Shown here: positions 1 through 8,659 of the stretch, piece by piece
Layout of the letters: each line of letters begins with the position of its first letter
How positions within the stretch are numbered: position 1 is the stretch's first letter
Assembly (NCBI GenBank): GCA_021772025.1
Contig: JAETNT010000008.1
Location: forward strand, 26,163 to 90,162
From: Enterocloster bolteae
GTDB lineage: Bacteria; Bacillota; Clostridia; Lachnospirales; Lachnospiraceae
Reading direction: 5' to 3'
DNA length: 64,000 bases
Translations under genes and position numbers: made by a program
Notes under the pieces: generated by a model
What the model saw: only the letters and a program-made list of their open reading frames with translations
Told to the model about the DNA's origin: nothing
Databases searched by the model: none

Positions 1-1
1 G

Positions 2-772
2 CTCTGCCCAATTGCCTTGGTTGTTTTAAACTCTTTTAAAAAGAAAGCATATATCAGCCGCCGGCCTTTTGCCATTCCCACAGATAAAATGTTTGTAGGA
101 CTGGAAAACTATATCAACGGTATTGAGAAAACCGGGTTCTTCGAAGCCTTTGGCTGGACCCTGTTCATCACTATCGGCTCTGTTTTCGTAATTATCCTGT
201 GCACTTCCATGTGTGCCTGGTATATTGTCCGGGTAAAGAACACATTTACAAGCGTTTTCTACTACCTGTGCCTGTTTTCCATGATTGTGCCTTTCCAGAT
301 GGTTATGTTTCCTCTGTCAAAAATTGTAAATATGCTAAAGCTGAACACACCATGGGGACTTATTATCGTTTATCTTGGATTTGGAGCCGGACTGTCCGTA
401 TTCATGTTTACAGGCTTTGTAAAATCCATTCCTCTGGAGATCGAGGAAGCCGCCATGATTGACGGCTGTACCCCTATCCACACATTCTTTGACGTAGTTC
501 TTCCCATTATGAAGCCTACCTGTGTCACGGTAGCCATTCTCCAGACCATGTGGATATGGAATGACTATCTGCTGCCCTACTTGAATCTGGATATGAAACG
601 CTTTAAGACCGTGTCTATTGCCATCCAGTATCTGCGGGGAGGATATGGCTCTATTGATATGGGAGCCATGATGGGTGTGCTGGTTCTGGCCATTATTCCC
701 ATTATTATTTTCTATCTGTTCTGTCAAAAATACATCATCGAGGGTGTAGTAGCCGGGGCAGTAAAGGGGTAA
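2..772 (+). CDS. carbohydrate ABC transporter permease, MalG type (5' end outside window)
   Basis: This is an inner-membrane permease of a binding-protein-dependent sugar importer (MalG/UgpE-like). The reading frame is open from base 2, so the N-terminus lies upstream of the window. Hydrophobic segments alternate with short loops. The cytoplasmic EAA motif that contacts the ATPase is clear (EEAAMIDG followed by a proline-containing PIMKP segment), about 95 residues before the stop. The C-terminus, with a final hydrophobic helix and a short basic end, is typical of the family. A LacI-type regulator starts 37 bases downstream on the same strand and is probably local. The partner MalF-type permease and binding protein should lie upstream; the substrate cannot be told from this fragment. 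Confidence 0.9.
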   Translation, partial: LCPIALVVLNSFKKKAYISRRPFAIPTDKMFVGLENYINGIEKTGFFEAFGWTLFITIGSVFVIILCTSMCAWYIVRVKNTFTSVFYYLCLFSMIVPFQMVMFPLSKIVNMLKLNTPWGLIIVYLGFGAGLSVFMFTGFVKSIPLEIEEAAMIDGCTPIHTFFDVVLPIMKPTCVTVAILQTMWIWNDYLLPYLNLDMKRFKTVSIAIQYLRGGYGSIDMGAMMGVLVLAIIPIIIFYLFCQKYIIEGVVAGAVKG

Positions 773-809
773 ATTATACTCTATACCAAACAACAAAGAA
801 GGGTTTTTC

Positions 810-1838
810 ATGGACAGTATTACGATTAAAGACGTAGCGAAAATCTGCGGTGTCGGTGTCAGCACCGTTTCCAGGGCCATTAATAATCATCCGGATATTA
901 ATGAGGAAACGAAAAATATGGTACTCCAGGTTATTCGGGAACAAAATTATATCCCGAATAACAGTGCCAGAAATTTAAAACGCGCGGTTTCCAGGACCAT
1001 TGTGGTCTTGATAAAAGGTATTGACAATCCCTTTTTCAGTGCTATGATAAAAATTTTCGGGGAGGAAATCCAAAACCGGCGGTATTCCTTCCTTTTGCAC
1101 CGGGTTGACAGCGGGGAAAATGAAGTGGATGTGGCTATGGAAGTAATAAAGGAAAAAAAGCCCAGAGGAATTATTTTTCTGGGAGGATGTTTTTCCAACA
1201 GTCAAAAAAAACTGGAACAGTTGGATATTCCTTTCGTTCTGTCCACTATTGCCTCCACTGAAGAAATGAATGGGTATCAGTTTTCCAGCATATCTGTGGA
1301 TGATATGGCGGAAAGCTACAAAATGGTCAGCTATCTCTGCAGACAGGGGCATAAAAAAATCGGCATCCTGGCCGCTACCCCTGATGATGAAAGCATTGGA
1401 AAGCTAAGGCTTCTGGGATACCAAAAAGCCCTTTTGGATCACAATATCACGCCTGATCCTAAATGGATTTTTTATAGTGATGAGGATATTGAATGTTATA
1501 CTATGGGGAACGGATATCGCCAGATGCAGAAAGTACTGGCCTCGGATCAAGAGCTTACGGCCTTGTTTGCCGTATCAGACAGTGTGGCTATCGGAGCCTG
1601 CAAGGCGGTATTTGATGCAGGGAAATCTGTGCCGGATGACTACTCGATTGCCGGTTTTGACGGCTTAGATATCGCCCATTACTATAATCCAGCCATTACC
1701 ACAATACGTCAGCCAGTGGAAGATATGGCCCTGGCTACCATTAAAATTCTGTTCGACATGATTCGGAATAAGGCTCAAAACCAGCGAAAAGTGTTCCAGG
1801 GTGAACTGATTGTAGGAAATTCCACAAAAAAGCAGTAA
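810..1838 (+). CDS. LacI-family transcriptional regulator
   Basis: A 342-residue DNA-binding sugar-responsive regulator. Residues 4-25 form the LacI helix-turn-helix (TIKDVAKICGVGVSTVSRAI) with a hinge helix near NNSARNLKR. The rest is a periplasmic-binding-protein-like effector domain ending with the usual SIAGFDGLDIA and TTIRQP segments. The length is normal. The ATG follows an AAGAAGGG ribosome binding site. It lies just downstream of a sugar ABC permease on the same strand, so it most likely controls that transporter. The effector is unknown. A strong hairpin follows the stop. Confidence 0.93.
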   Translation: MDSITIKDVAKICGVGVSTVSRAINNHPDINEETKNMVLQVIREQNYIPNNSARNLKRAVSRTIVVLIKGIDNPFFSAMIKIFGEEIQNRRYSFLLHRVDSGENEVDVAMEVIKEKKPRGIIFLGGCFSNSQKKLEQLDIPFVLSTIASTEEMNGYQFSSISVDDMAESYKMVSYLCRQGHKKIGILAATPDDESIGKLRLLGYQKALLDHNITPDPKWIFYSDEDIECYTMGNGYRQMQKVLASDQELTALFAVSDSVAIGACKAVFDAGKSVPDDYSIAGFDGLDIAHYYNPAITTIRQPVEDMALATIKILFDMIRNKAQNQRKVFQGELIVGNSTKKQ

Positions 1839-1841
1839 GGC

Positions 1842-1862
1842 TCCGGGGGAGACGCCCCCGGA
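1842..1862. terminator. shared terminator hairpin between convergent genes
   Basis: A perfect 8-bp stem (TCCGGGGG / CCCCCGGA) with a 5-base loop sits between the LacI gene and the convergent MATE gene. The T-tract is weak on the plus side. The position and strength of the stem suggest a terminator serving one or both genes. Confidence 0.65.
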
Positions 1863-1868
1863 TTCTGT

Positions 1869-3224
1869 TCAGCCAATCAGCCGGTTCATCCATGCCCTTT
1901 TCCGAAATACCCAAAGGGATATTCCCAGGCGGACACACTCTTCCATAGACAAAATAAAGTAGACTAAATAGATGGGAAAATGCAGGACAAACGCGCTGAT
2001 AAGCGCTAGAGGAACGCCGAAAATCCAGGTGCCCGCCAGGTCTATCGCCATAATATATTTTGTTTTTCCGCCGCTTCGCAGAATACCTCCGCCAAGAATC
2101 ATATTTTCAACCTTTACAGGAGCTATCACTGCATAGGCAATCAGACTTTTGGCCGCCAACACTTTTACCTCCTCCTCCACCTGGTAGATTTCCACATAAA
2201 AGAGACGGCCAAAAGCCACGAGGGCAGAGAGGAACAGAGAGCTAATCAGCCCATAGAACATCAGCTTTTTTGATTCTTCATAAGCTTCTTCAGTCTGTCC
2301 TTCGCCAAGTCGCTTTCCAATCATTACCCCTGCTGCCTGGGACAATCCGCACAGAGCTCCTGTCATCATTCCCTGGATCGGATTATTTAGGCTCATCGCC
2401 GCACTGGAAGCCAGTCCCATATGCCCATAGACGGCAGCGTAGCTATTCTCTCCCAGACTCCACATGAATTCGCATATCAAAATCGGAAATAGTATTGCCC
2501 CATATTGTTTCCACTGGAAAGCTTCTTTTTTTCCATACTCTTCCTTCCCCCTGTATCTGCTGCAGAAATGCAGCATGACTGTGATTATGGCCATGTTCAC
2601 CCACTGAGAAATTACGGTGGCCGCTGCTGCTCCTCTAACTCCCATAGGTTTGATTCCAAACTTTCCAAAAATCAAAATGTAATTAAGTAAAGTGTTTAAA
2701 ACTGCAGAAATTATGCTTGCATATAAGGGAAGGGATGCCCTTTCCATACACCTCAGCATAACTGACCCCAGAACAGCCCCGGCAGAAGGGAGAAATGCCG
2801 CTGCTGTTATAGCCAAATATCCTGCTCCTGCTTCTATAACTCCGCCGTCTGCCGTGTAAAGTTTCAAAATATTCTCGGAAAAACATATGCAAACCAAGGT
2901 AAATACCGCCGATATCCCCATAGCTGCCATGAGATTTATTAAAAAGCTCCTTCTAACCTCTCTTCTATTTTTTTGACCCATATATTGGGAAATCATGATT
3001 CCTGAAACAGCCCCTATGGCTGAAACCACTACAGATAATATGTAGGAAAACTTCCCCGCCATGCCCACGCCTGCTACCCCGGCACTTCCCAGCTGTCCAA
3101 TCATCACTTGGTCAGCCATGGCAAAGGAAGATTGAAGCATGGATTGAAGTGCCACAGGTACCGCTATCCCGCAAACATTCCCAAAGAAACCCTGTGTCTG
3201 CTCCGTTAAGTTTTTCGTTTTCAT
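1869..3224 (-). CDS. MATE-family multidrug/toxin efflux transporter
   Basis: A 451-residue polytopic membrane protein of the MATE (NorM/DinF) family, expected to export cationic compounds by sodium or proton antiport. The N-terminal half carries the typical pattern (VALQSMLQSSFAMADQVMIGQLG, then an FSYIL helix), and about 12 hydrophobic helices span the length. The ATG follows AAGGAGAG. A 17-bp-spaced promoter and a 12-bp perfect palindrome lie upstream, which suggests local repression. The substrate is unknown. It is only distantly similar to the second MATE gene at 23215-24582. Confidence 0.93.
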   Translation of the reverse strand: MKTKNLTEQTQGFFGNVCGIAVPVALQSMLQSSFAMADQVMIGQLGSAGVAGVGMAGKFSYILSVVVSAIGAVSGIMISQYMGQKNRREVRRSFLINLMAAMGISAVFTLVCICFSENILKLYTADGGVIEAGAGYLAITAAAFLPSAGAVLGSVMLRCMERASLPLYASIISAVLNTLLNYILIFGKFGIKPMGVRGAAAATVISQWVNMAIITVMLHFCSRYRGKEEYGKKEAFQWKQYGAILFPILICEFMWSLGENSYAAVYGHMGLASSAAMSLNNPIQGMMTGALCGLSQAAGVMIGKRLGEGQTEEAYEESKKLMFYGLISSLFLSALVAFGRLFYVEIYQVEEEVKVLAAKSLIAYAVIAPVKVENMILGGGILRSGGKTKYIMAIDLAGTWIFGVPLALISAFVLHFPIYLVYFILSMEECVRLGISLWVFRKRAWMNRLIG

Positions 3225-3267
3225 TCTATAATTCTCTCCTTTTCGTTCTTTCCATGTTTCATAAGAC

Positions 3268-3279
3268 TCAGTGCACTGA
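3268..3279. promoter_or_regulatory. palindromic operator candidate upstream of MATE gene
   Basis: TCAGTGCACTGA is a perfect 12-bp palindrome in the 5' leader of the minus-strand MATE gene, about 15 bases downstream of the predicted -10. It could bind a dimeric repressor. No regulator is assigned. Confidence 0.4.
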
Positions 3280-3293
3280 AACTTTACAGATCC

Positions 3294-3322
3294 ATTATAC
3301 TTCTATCCCATCCCTACATCAA
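3294..3322 (-). promoter_or_regulatory. sigma-A type promoter of MATE gene
   Basis: On the minus strand TTGATG (3317-3322) and TATAAT (3294-3299) are separated by 17 bases, giving a perfect -10 and a good -35 about 70 bases before the MATE start. Confidence 0.7.
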
Positions 3323-3353
3323 AGGTTAAACGCATAACCTATGCTAAAAATAA

Positions 3354-3390
3354 AAGGCCGCATTTGTGAATAATTCACAAACATAGCCTT
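3354..3390 (-). terminator. terminator of the histidine phosphatase-LacI unit
   Basis: The stem is AAGGC/GCCTT outside and TTTGTGAAT/ATTCACAAA inside, followed on the minus strand by a T-rich run (TTATTTTT). It starts just beyond the LacI stop. Confidence 0.75.
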
Positions 3391-3395
3391 ATTAA

Positions 3396-4388
3396 TTATG
3401 TGCTTTCCCTTTTTATCAATTCCACAGGAAGCAAAACCTCTGATTGTGTTTTTCTATTCTCTTTCAAATCTCTTAATTTCTCCAAAGCCGCAGCCGCCCG
3501 CTTTCCCGCATCCTGATGAACGGTTGTCAAAGCCGGATACACCATGCGGCACATAGGAACATCGTCAAATCCTGCTACAGCCATCTGGTCAGGCACGTTT
3601 ATTCCTCTCTCCGTAAGAAATTTCATCAATTCTATGGCATAAAAGTCCGATACTGCAAAAACTGCAGGATAAGACAAAATTGTCTTCCACCTGTTTTCGT
3701 AAAATACCAAACGCTCTTTCTTTTCCATCGGGATCTTCATAAAATCAGCCGTTCCTTTTAAGCCTGCACAAAATCCCTCATATCGCTGCCGATCCATGCA
3801 GATTTCATTGTCTGCAATGCAGAGGGCCTTTTCACAGCCCTTTTCCCGAAAATGATTTCCTACCTGAAACCCTCCGTCAAAATTGTCAATACCAATGTTG
3901 CATATATTTTCTCCGCAAACATCATACCCGTCATAAATTACAAAAGGAATCCGCATATGGTTTCTAAGATATGCATAGTCCTGCCGGCAAAAGCCAATCA
4001 GCACCAGCCCCTCCACGTTCCACATAGAAGCAAATCGGATGATTTCCCCTGGTTCCTTTGTTTGCTTTACCATCATAAATAAATTGTTCTTCTCAATCTC
4101 CCGGCACAGGCTATTAAGGGCCATAGATATAAACCCGTCCTCCAGAGTGTGATTTTCATATTTCTCATGGTCATGGATTACCACGCCAATGATGGAGGAA
4201 GTATTCTGTGCCAGAAGGATTGCCGCCATGCTGGGAATATACTGCCGTTCTTCCAAAGCTGTCAGTACCCGCTGTACCGTCCTGTCCGATACTTTCTTCG
4301 TCTTTCCGTGAAGCACATTGGACACCGTTGCTGTGCTAAGCCCCAATTCCTCCGCTATATCGCTGATTCTCACCCGCGGCTTCTCCAT
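3396..4388 (-). CDS. LacI-family transcriptional regulator
   Basis: A 330-residue LacI-type repressor. The helix-turn-helix spans about residues 7-27 (RISDIAEELGLSTATVSNVLHG), followed by a sugar-binding-like effector domain with the terminal VAGFDDVPM and ALTTVHQD segments. The ATG follows AAAGGAGAAAGGCT. The histidine phosphatase gene ends 12 bases upstream, so the two are probably co-transcribed. No sugar genes are adjacent on this strand apart from the distant locus upstream, so its regulon is unclear. Confidence 0.93.
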   Translation of the reverse strand: MEKPRVRISDIAEELGLSTATVSNVLHGKTKKVSDRTVQRVLTALEERQYIPSMAAILLAQNTSSIIGVVIHDHEKYENHTLEDGFISMALNSLCREIEKNNLFMMVKQTKEPGEIIRFASMWNVEGLVLIGFCRQDYAYLRNHMRIPFVIYDGYDVCGENICNIGIDNFDGGFQVGNHFREKGCEKALCIADNEICMDRQRYEGFCAGLKGTADFMKIPMEKKERLVFYENRWKTILSYPAVFAVSDFYAIELMKFLTERGINVPDQMAVAGFDDVPMCRMVYPALTTVHQDAGKRAAAALEKLRDLKENRKTQSEVLLPVELIKREST

Positions 4389-4400
4389 AGCCTTTCTCCT

Positions 4401-5132
4401 TTAATCATGCCTTTGCTCTTCATTTCCAAAAGTCTCGCAGAATCTGGCGGCAAAGGACGGCTCCCGTCCTCCTGCGTAGAGATGGGAGGTATCCCCGAAG
4501 GCCAGCATGCGAAAGCTTGCAATCCCCTGCCGTCTCTCCTCCGTGGCCAAAGTCGTCACCGAAGACGGCGCTGCACAGAGGCCATGCCAAAGGCACATTG
4601 GGGAAATGCCTAACAGATGGCTCAGCAGTACGCACTCTACCCCAAAGTGACAGAACAGCGCCACCTTGTCCTCGTTTGGCCTCACAGCCCGGTAACAGGC
4701 CCCGTCCCGCTGATAGCCGTGGTCTGCCAACACCTGATCCAAACCGGCCCAGACCCACTCCGCTGTCTGCCTTACATTAGCTGTCTCAAAAGTTTCCGTA
4801 CTGCTCCACAACTCCCTGTCAAAATGCCTGCTCTCTTTCGTCCAATCCTGAGGCAGCCAATCCCAGCAGATAGAAAAGCGCTCCGGCCTGTCCGGCCTGC
4901 GGATCTGAGGCGCAAACTCCCGCAGCCATGGCTCCTCTTTGGCCTCCTGCCCCAGCTTTTTTAAGGTCAGAGAAGCCGTATCCTTAGCCCTGCCCAGGGG
5001 AGATACGTAAAAAGATTTTATGTTTTCTTTTGTCAGCCGTTCCGATAAAAGCTCTGCCTCCTGCCAGCCGGCGGGAGTAAGGGAGTCGATGGTATAGTCA
5101 GGATCGGCGTGTCTTATAATAAGTAATTTCAT
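4401..5132 (-). CDS. histidine phosphatase family protein (phosphoglycerate mutase-like)
   Basis: A 243-residue cytosolic protein of the histidine phosphatase superfamily. The catalytic RH motif is at residues 7-8 (IIRHADPDY) and a later conserved histidine is in ALFCHFGVE. The SPLGRAKDTA segment matches the substrate-binding arginine region. Members remove phosphate from sugars, cofactors or small phosphoesters; the substrate cannot be read here. The ATG follows AAGGAGCC. It is the first gene of a two-gene unit with the LacI regulator, behind a clear promoter. Confidence 0.88.
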   Translation of the reverse strand: MKLLIIRHADPDYTIDSLTPAGWQEAELLSERLTKENIKSFYVSPLGRAKDTASLTLKKLGQEAKEEPWLREFAPQIRRPDRPERFSICWDWLPQDWTKESRHFDRELWSSTETFETANVRQTAEWVWAGLDQVLADHGYQRDGACYRAVRPNEDKVALFCHFGVECVLLSHLLGISPMCLWHGLCAAPSSVTTLATEERRQGIASFRMLAFGDTSHLYAGGREPSFAARFCETFGNEEQRHD

Positions 5133-5243
5133 TGCTATGGCTCCTTAGTTTTTATCATATCTTTTCATACTTTCCATTTTCAGAAAGACCATACTCTTTA
5201 AGAAGCTGCCGGCAAAATTCTGCATCTTCATATTTGTGATTCC

Positions 5244-5272
5244 ATCTTATCATATCCCTTATTTACAGTCAA
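5244..5272 (-). promoter_or_regulatory. sigma-A type promoter of the phosphatase-LacI unit
   Basis: On the minus strand TTGACT (5267-5272), a 17-base spacer and TAAGAT (5244-5249) lie about 112 bases upstream of the phosphatase start. Confidence 0.65.
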
Positions 5273-5385
5273 TGAACAGCCGCTGTCCCCCTAAACATAA
5301 TCTTATTGGGCAGGAGGCCGCCCATTATTTGAGCAGCTGACCTCCCACACCACTACATTCGTATAAAAGAAGGTTTTCTATTGCA

Positions 5386-6915
5386 CTATTTCATATACTT
5401 CATTGCACGTTTATACTCACTTGGCGTACACCCGCAGCAAGAACGAAAAACCTGACTGAAATAGTGGGGATTCTTGCCAAAACCAGTGGCTTCGCATAAT
5501 TCATAGATTTTAATATCCGGCTGCTTTTCAATTAATTTTTTAGCATAGTCCATACGCAAATCCATCACATATCTTGTGAATGCAATCCCTGTTTCTTTTT
5601 TAAAAAGTTTTCCGAAATAGTCCGGATGAATAAAAAGAACAGTTCCGGCTACTGCAGCTATAGAGAGCTCTTCATCAGCCAGATGTTCGTGCACATACAG
5701 CATTGCTTTTCTAACGATACCGCTAAAATTCGCCAAATTCCGTTCTGATCTACTGGTTTCCCACTGGGTTAAAAATTGACGCAGTATGGCCGCAAGTCCG
5801 TTAAAATCAGTATAGGCGCTTGTCATCAGTAATTCAATAATTCCAGTTTCACGAACATGTTCGTTTATATATTTAGCTAAAATAAGATAAAGTCTGACAC
5901 AGTAGGTTCTGCATTCTTCCGGAGGTTTATTTAAAAGGCGTAGATTCTCGATCACTTTTTCCATTTCTCTTAATGCGGATTCCGCATCTCCTCTTTTTAC
6001 AGACTCTTCCAATGCATCAAAGCTCAGATCTCCTTCTATAGATTTCGTTTCCGGCTCGGACAAAACACAAAAATGATCATGGTAAAAACGATATGAGGAT
6101 ATTCTGGTCAGAACGCCGTAACGTTCAGACAAAACTTCCCCCGGACTGACTAAAATCCAAGATACAGAAAAAGGGTATTCATTTTCTTCACTCCATTCCC
6201 TGAACTCTGACAAAATCTTGTTAAAATCCATTGCTTCCTGATTTACCGCTAATACGACTTGACTCATAAACAATGTAACAACCGCTCTGGTATCTCTGCA
6301 GGATCCCAGTACAATCTGCTTTATGTTTTCTAACAGGAGATTAAGACCTGACAGATTTTCCTCCTCCAAATCGCAGGGAATACATTCCGCCAAAATATAG
6401 TAAGGCCCCAGCAAGCGATCAATTCGATCATTTTTCCTTCCTCCCAGCAATCCATGTTCCAACAACCGGGCATTTGCGTCTCGAATCGTTTGCCTTACTG
6501 TCCCTCGAAGCATTTCGTCCCGTTGCCGCGCTTCCTTCTTTTCTTCTAATTCATAAAAAATTCTGGTAATTGTGTCCGTTAAGTCTAACTGAGAAATTGG
6601 CTTCAGCAAATAATCTACAACTCCATAATGGATAGCTTCCTTCGCATAAGCAAAAGAATCATAGCCTGATAAAACAACTGTCGGAATGTCCGGATACACT
6701 TTCCGCATTTGAGAGATAAATTCCAGCCCGTCCATTTCCGGCATCTGAATATCCGTGATAACCAGATCAAATCGATACTGTTCCATTAATTCCAGGGCTT
6801 GCAAACCAGTCATAGCCGCAACAGGTTCCATATCAAGAGAAAGCCAGATTGGCAATCTCATGATTCCATTTAGAATAATACGTTCATCATCTACAATCAG
6901 TACCCGGTATTTCAA
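5386..6915 (-). CDS. two-component response regulator with AraC-type DNA-binding domain (YesN-like)
   Basis: About 509 residues. An N-terminal receiver (VLIVDDERII, phospho-acceptor Asp in VITDIQMPEMDG, Lys in YLLKPIS), a middle linker of about 280 residues, and a C-terminal AraC double helix-turn-helix ending GFGKNPHYFSQVF and GCTPSEYKRAM. The best start is TTG at 6915: AGGAGG lies 9 bases upstream and the codon overlaps the kinase stop (TTGA). A longer reading to 6957 would enter the kinase gene. It is the last gene of the sugar locus and should activate that operon in response to the partner kinase. Confidence 0.93.
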   Translation of the reverse strand: MKYRVLIVDDERIILNGIMRLPIWLSLDMEPVAAMTGLQALELMEQYRFDLVITDIQMPEMDGLEFISQMRKVYPDIPTVVLSGYDSFAYAKEAIHYGVVDYLLKPISQLDLTDTITRIFYELEEKKEARQRDEMLRGTVRQTIRDANARLLEHGLLGGRKNDRIDRLLGPYYILAECIPCDLEEENLSGLNLLLENIKQIVLGSCRDTRAVVTLFMSQVVLAVNQEAMDFNKILSEFREWSEENEYPFSVSWILVSPGEVLSERYGVLTRISSYRFYHDHFCVLSEPETKSIEGDLSFDALEESVKRGDAESALREMEKVIENLRLLNKPPEECRTYCVRLYLILAKYINEHVRETGIIELLMTSAYTDFNGLAAILRQFLTQWETSRSERNLANFSGIVRKAMLYVHEHLADEELSIAAVAGTVLFIHPDYFGKLFKKETGIAFTRYVMDLRMDYAKKLIEKQPDIKIYELCEATGFGKNPHYFSQVFRSCCGCTPSEYKRAMKYMK

Positions 6916-8657
6916 CTGCTTGTACCTCCTGGCTGACCGATACACATGGTGATCCATGTCCCCTGTCCTTTTTTTGAATATATTTTTAACCCGCTCCCTG
7001 ATCCGCCAAGCATTTGAATGCGCTCTTCAATATTCAGAAGACCAATTCCCGTATTGCCCAGTACCTTTCGTTCTCTGATCTGTGTTAATATCTGTTTCGG
7101 AATTCCCGGTCCATTATCCCAAATACAAAGAATCAAACAATCTCCCTTTTTTCTTGCATGAATTTCAATCACACACGGCTTCATCGTAGCTTCTGCCGCA
7201 TATTTCACTGAATTTTCCAAAATCGGCTGGAGAGAAAGCTTCGGGATCTTTAAATTCATGCATTCATCCGGAATAGAGAATGTCACATCCAGCCGTTCCT
7301 CCAGCCGTATTTTTTGAATCGTTATATAACAAGATAAAAGCGCCAGTTCTTCACTTAGAGGGATCAGATATTGCTGCTGTTTTGTCGCTTCACGAAAGAG
7401 AGTTGCCAGAGACTGTACCATGCTTGATATTTCAGGCCGTCCGCTGTCCATAGCTAACCAATTAATGGTATCCAGTGTATTATAAAGAAAATGAGGATTA
7501 ATCTGCGCCTGCAGAACTTTAATCTGATACTCTTTCTCCTTGATTGTTCTTAAATAATTATCTTCCACCAGGCGTCCGATCTCTCCTGTCATAAGATTAA
7601 AATTAGCTGCCAGTTCCTCAAATTCCCTTATATCTGTATCCAAAAGTTTTCTGTCAATCTGTACAGAAAAATCTCCTTGTTCTACTGCTTTCATTTTTCT
7701 GCTCAAAAACGCAATAGGTGCAGTTATATGGTGAACCACTCGTGCTGTTGCCAAAAATGATACTATCAGTATGAGTAAAATTGCAATTGTAAAGAACATC
7801 ATCAAAGTATTTGTCGATGTCATCATTTCACTGTATCTTTCATACCCCAGATAAGTGATGCCAGAAAATTCTGATCCTGATTCTTCTTTAAAATACAGTC
7901 CGTTTTTTTCTTGTATCACTGCATCCAATAACTCTGGGTTACTAAAGATTTGTTTATCTCCGGCGTAAATGGGACTTCCTTTATAAAAAATAACGATATT
8001 TCCTTTTACAAGACTACCCTGACGGCTTTCCGCCATCATCTTATCCAGATTCACACGAATCAAAATCATTCCCAGCGGACTATGTCCACCAAATGGAGTG
8101 TCGTAGAGTTCTCTCCCATAAAGCAGCTCCCGTCCATTTCCCCGCTCCAGCCACACAGGTTCCGTTGGCGAGAGCCGTGACTCCATCAGAGAGTGTATTT
8201 TCACCTGTTCTTCATCTGTCAGATTATCGTTCAGACTTCCTGTTGCATACTGATGCCCTTCCTGATCTGTTACAATAATAGAAACAGCATCATTTGCCAC
8301 CAAAGAGCCGGTTATAAGGCGATAATATAAATCATCTATTAATGTATAACGATCTTCACTCTCCTGATTAGCAGCCCGAAGCGCTTCTTTGACCGTCTTA
8401 TCATTCATAATATTGAATGCTATATTTTCAATAAAGTGCAGTGTATTTTCTATATTCGAAAAAGAGGCTTCAAATACATTAGAAGTCTCCGTTTCAATAT
8501 TCTGGCGATAAATCTGTTGTGACAGAATGACGCCAGCGCCTGCAATCAAAAAAAATATAATAAGATCCATCCACATGAGCTGCATCATTTTGTGATGCAG
8601 CCCTTTTTCCTTCTTCTTTATGATGTCCTCCTTCTGATATTCAGAGCCGTCCGGCAT
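6912..8657 (-). CDS. sensor histidine kinase (YesM/LytS type)
   Basis: A 581-residue membrane kinase. The first membrane helix is near residues 30-50 and the second near 295-318, enclosing an extracytoplasmic sensor domain of about 240 residues. A HAMP-like segment follows, then the His_kinase motif with the phospho-accepting histidine (QINPHFLYNTLDTINWLAM) and a HATPase domain (ENSVKYA, DNGPGIP, GIGLLNIEERI). It pairs with the overlapping response regulator. The ATG at 8657 comes 2 bases after the upstream oxidoreductase stop and has only a weak ribosome binding site. A GGAGG lies about 40 bases inside, so the exact start is uncertain. Probably detects the sugar or its binding protein. Confidence 0.93.
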   Translation of the reverse strand: MPDGSEYQKEDIIKKKEKGLHHKMMQLMWMDLIIFFLIAGAGVILSQQIYRQNIETETSNVFEASFSNIENTLHFIENIAFNIMNDKTVKEALRAANQESEDRYTLIDDLYYRLITGSLVANDAVSIIVTDQEGHQYATGSLNDNLTDEEQVKIHSLMESRLSPTEPVWLERGNGRELLYGRELYDTPFGGHSPLGMILIRVNLDKMMAESRQGSLVKGNIVIFYKGSPIYAGDKQIFSNPELLDAVIQEKNGLYFKEESGSEFSGITYLGYERYSEMMTSTNTLMMFFTIAILLILIVSFLATARVVHHITAPIAFLSRKMKAVEQGDFSVQIDRKLLDTDIREFEELAANFNLMTGEIGRLVEDNYLRTIKEKEYQIKVLQAQINPHFLYNTLDTINWLAMDSGRPEISSMVQSLATLFREATKQQQYLIPLSEELALLSCYITIQKIRLEERLDVTFSIPDECMNLKIPKLSLQPILENSVKYAAEATMKPCVIEIHARKKGDCLILCIWDNGPGIPKQILTQIRERKVLGNTGIGLLNIEERIQMLGGSGSGLKIYSKKGQGTWITMCIGQPGGTSS

Positions 8658-8659
8658 CT

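Noticed and set aside
335..880. 181-residue frame antisense to the first permease
   Set aside because: It lies opposite a clear ABC permease and the start of a LacI gene, has no recognisable domain and no suitable ribosome binding site.
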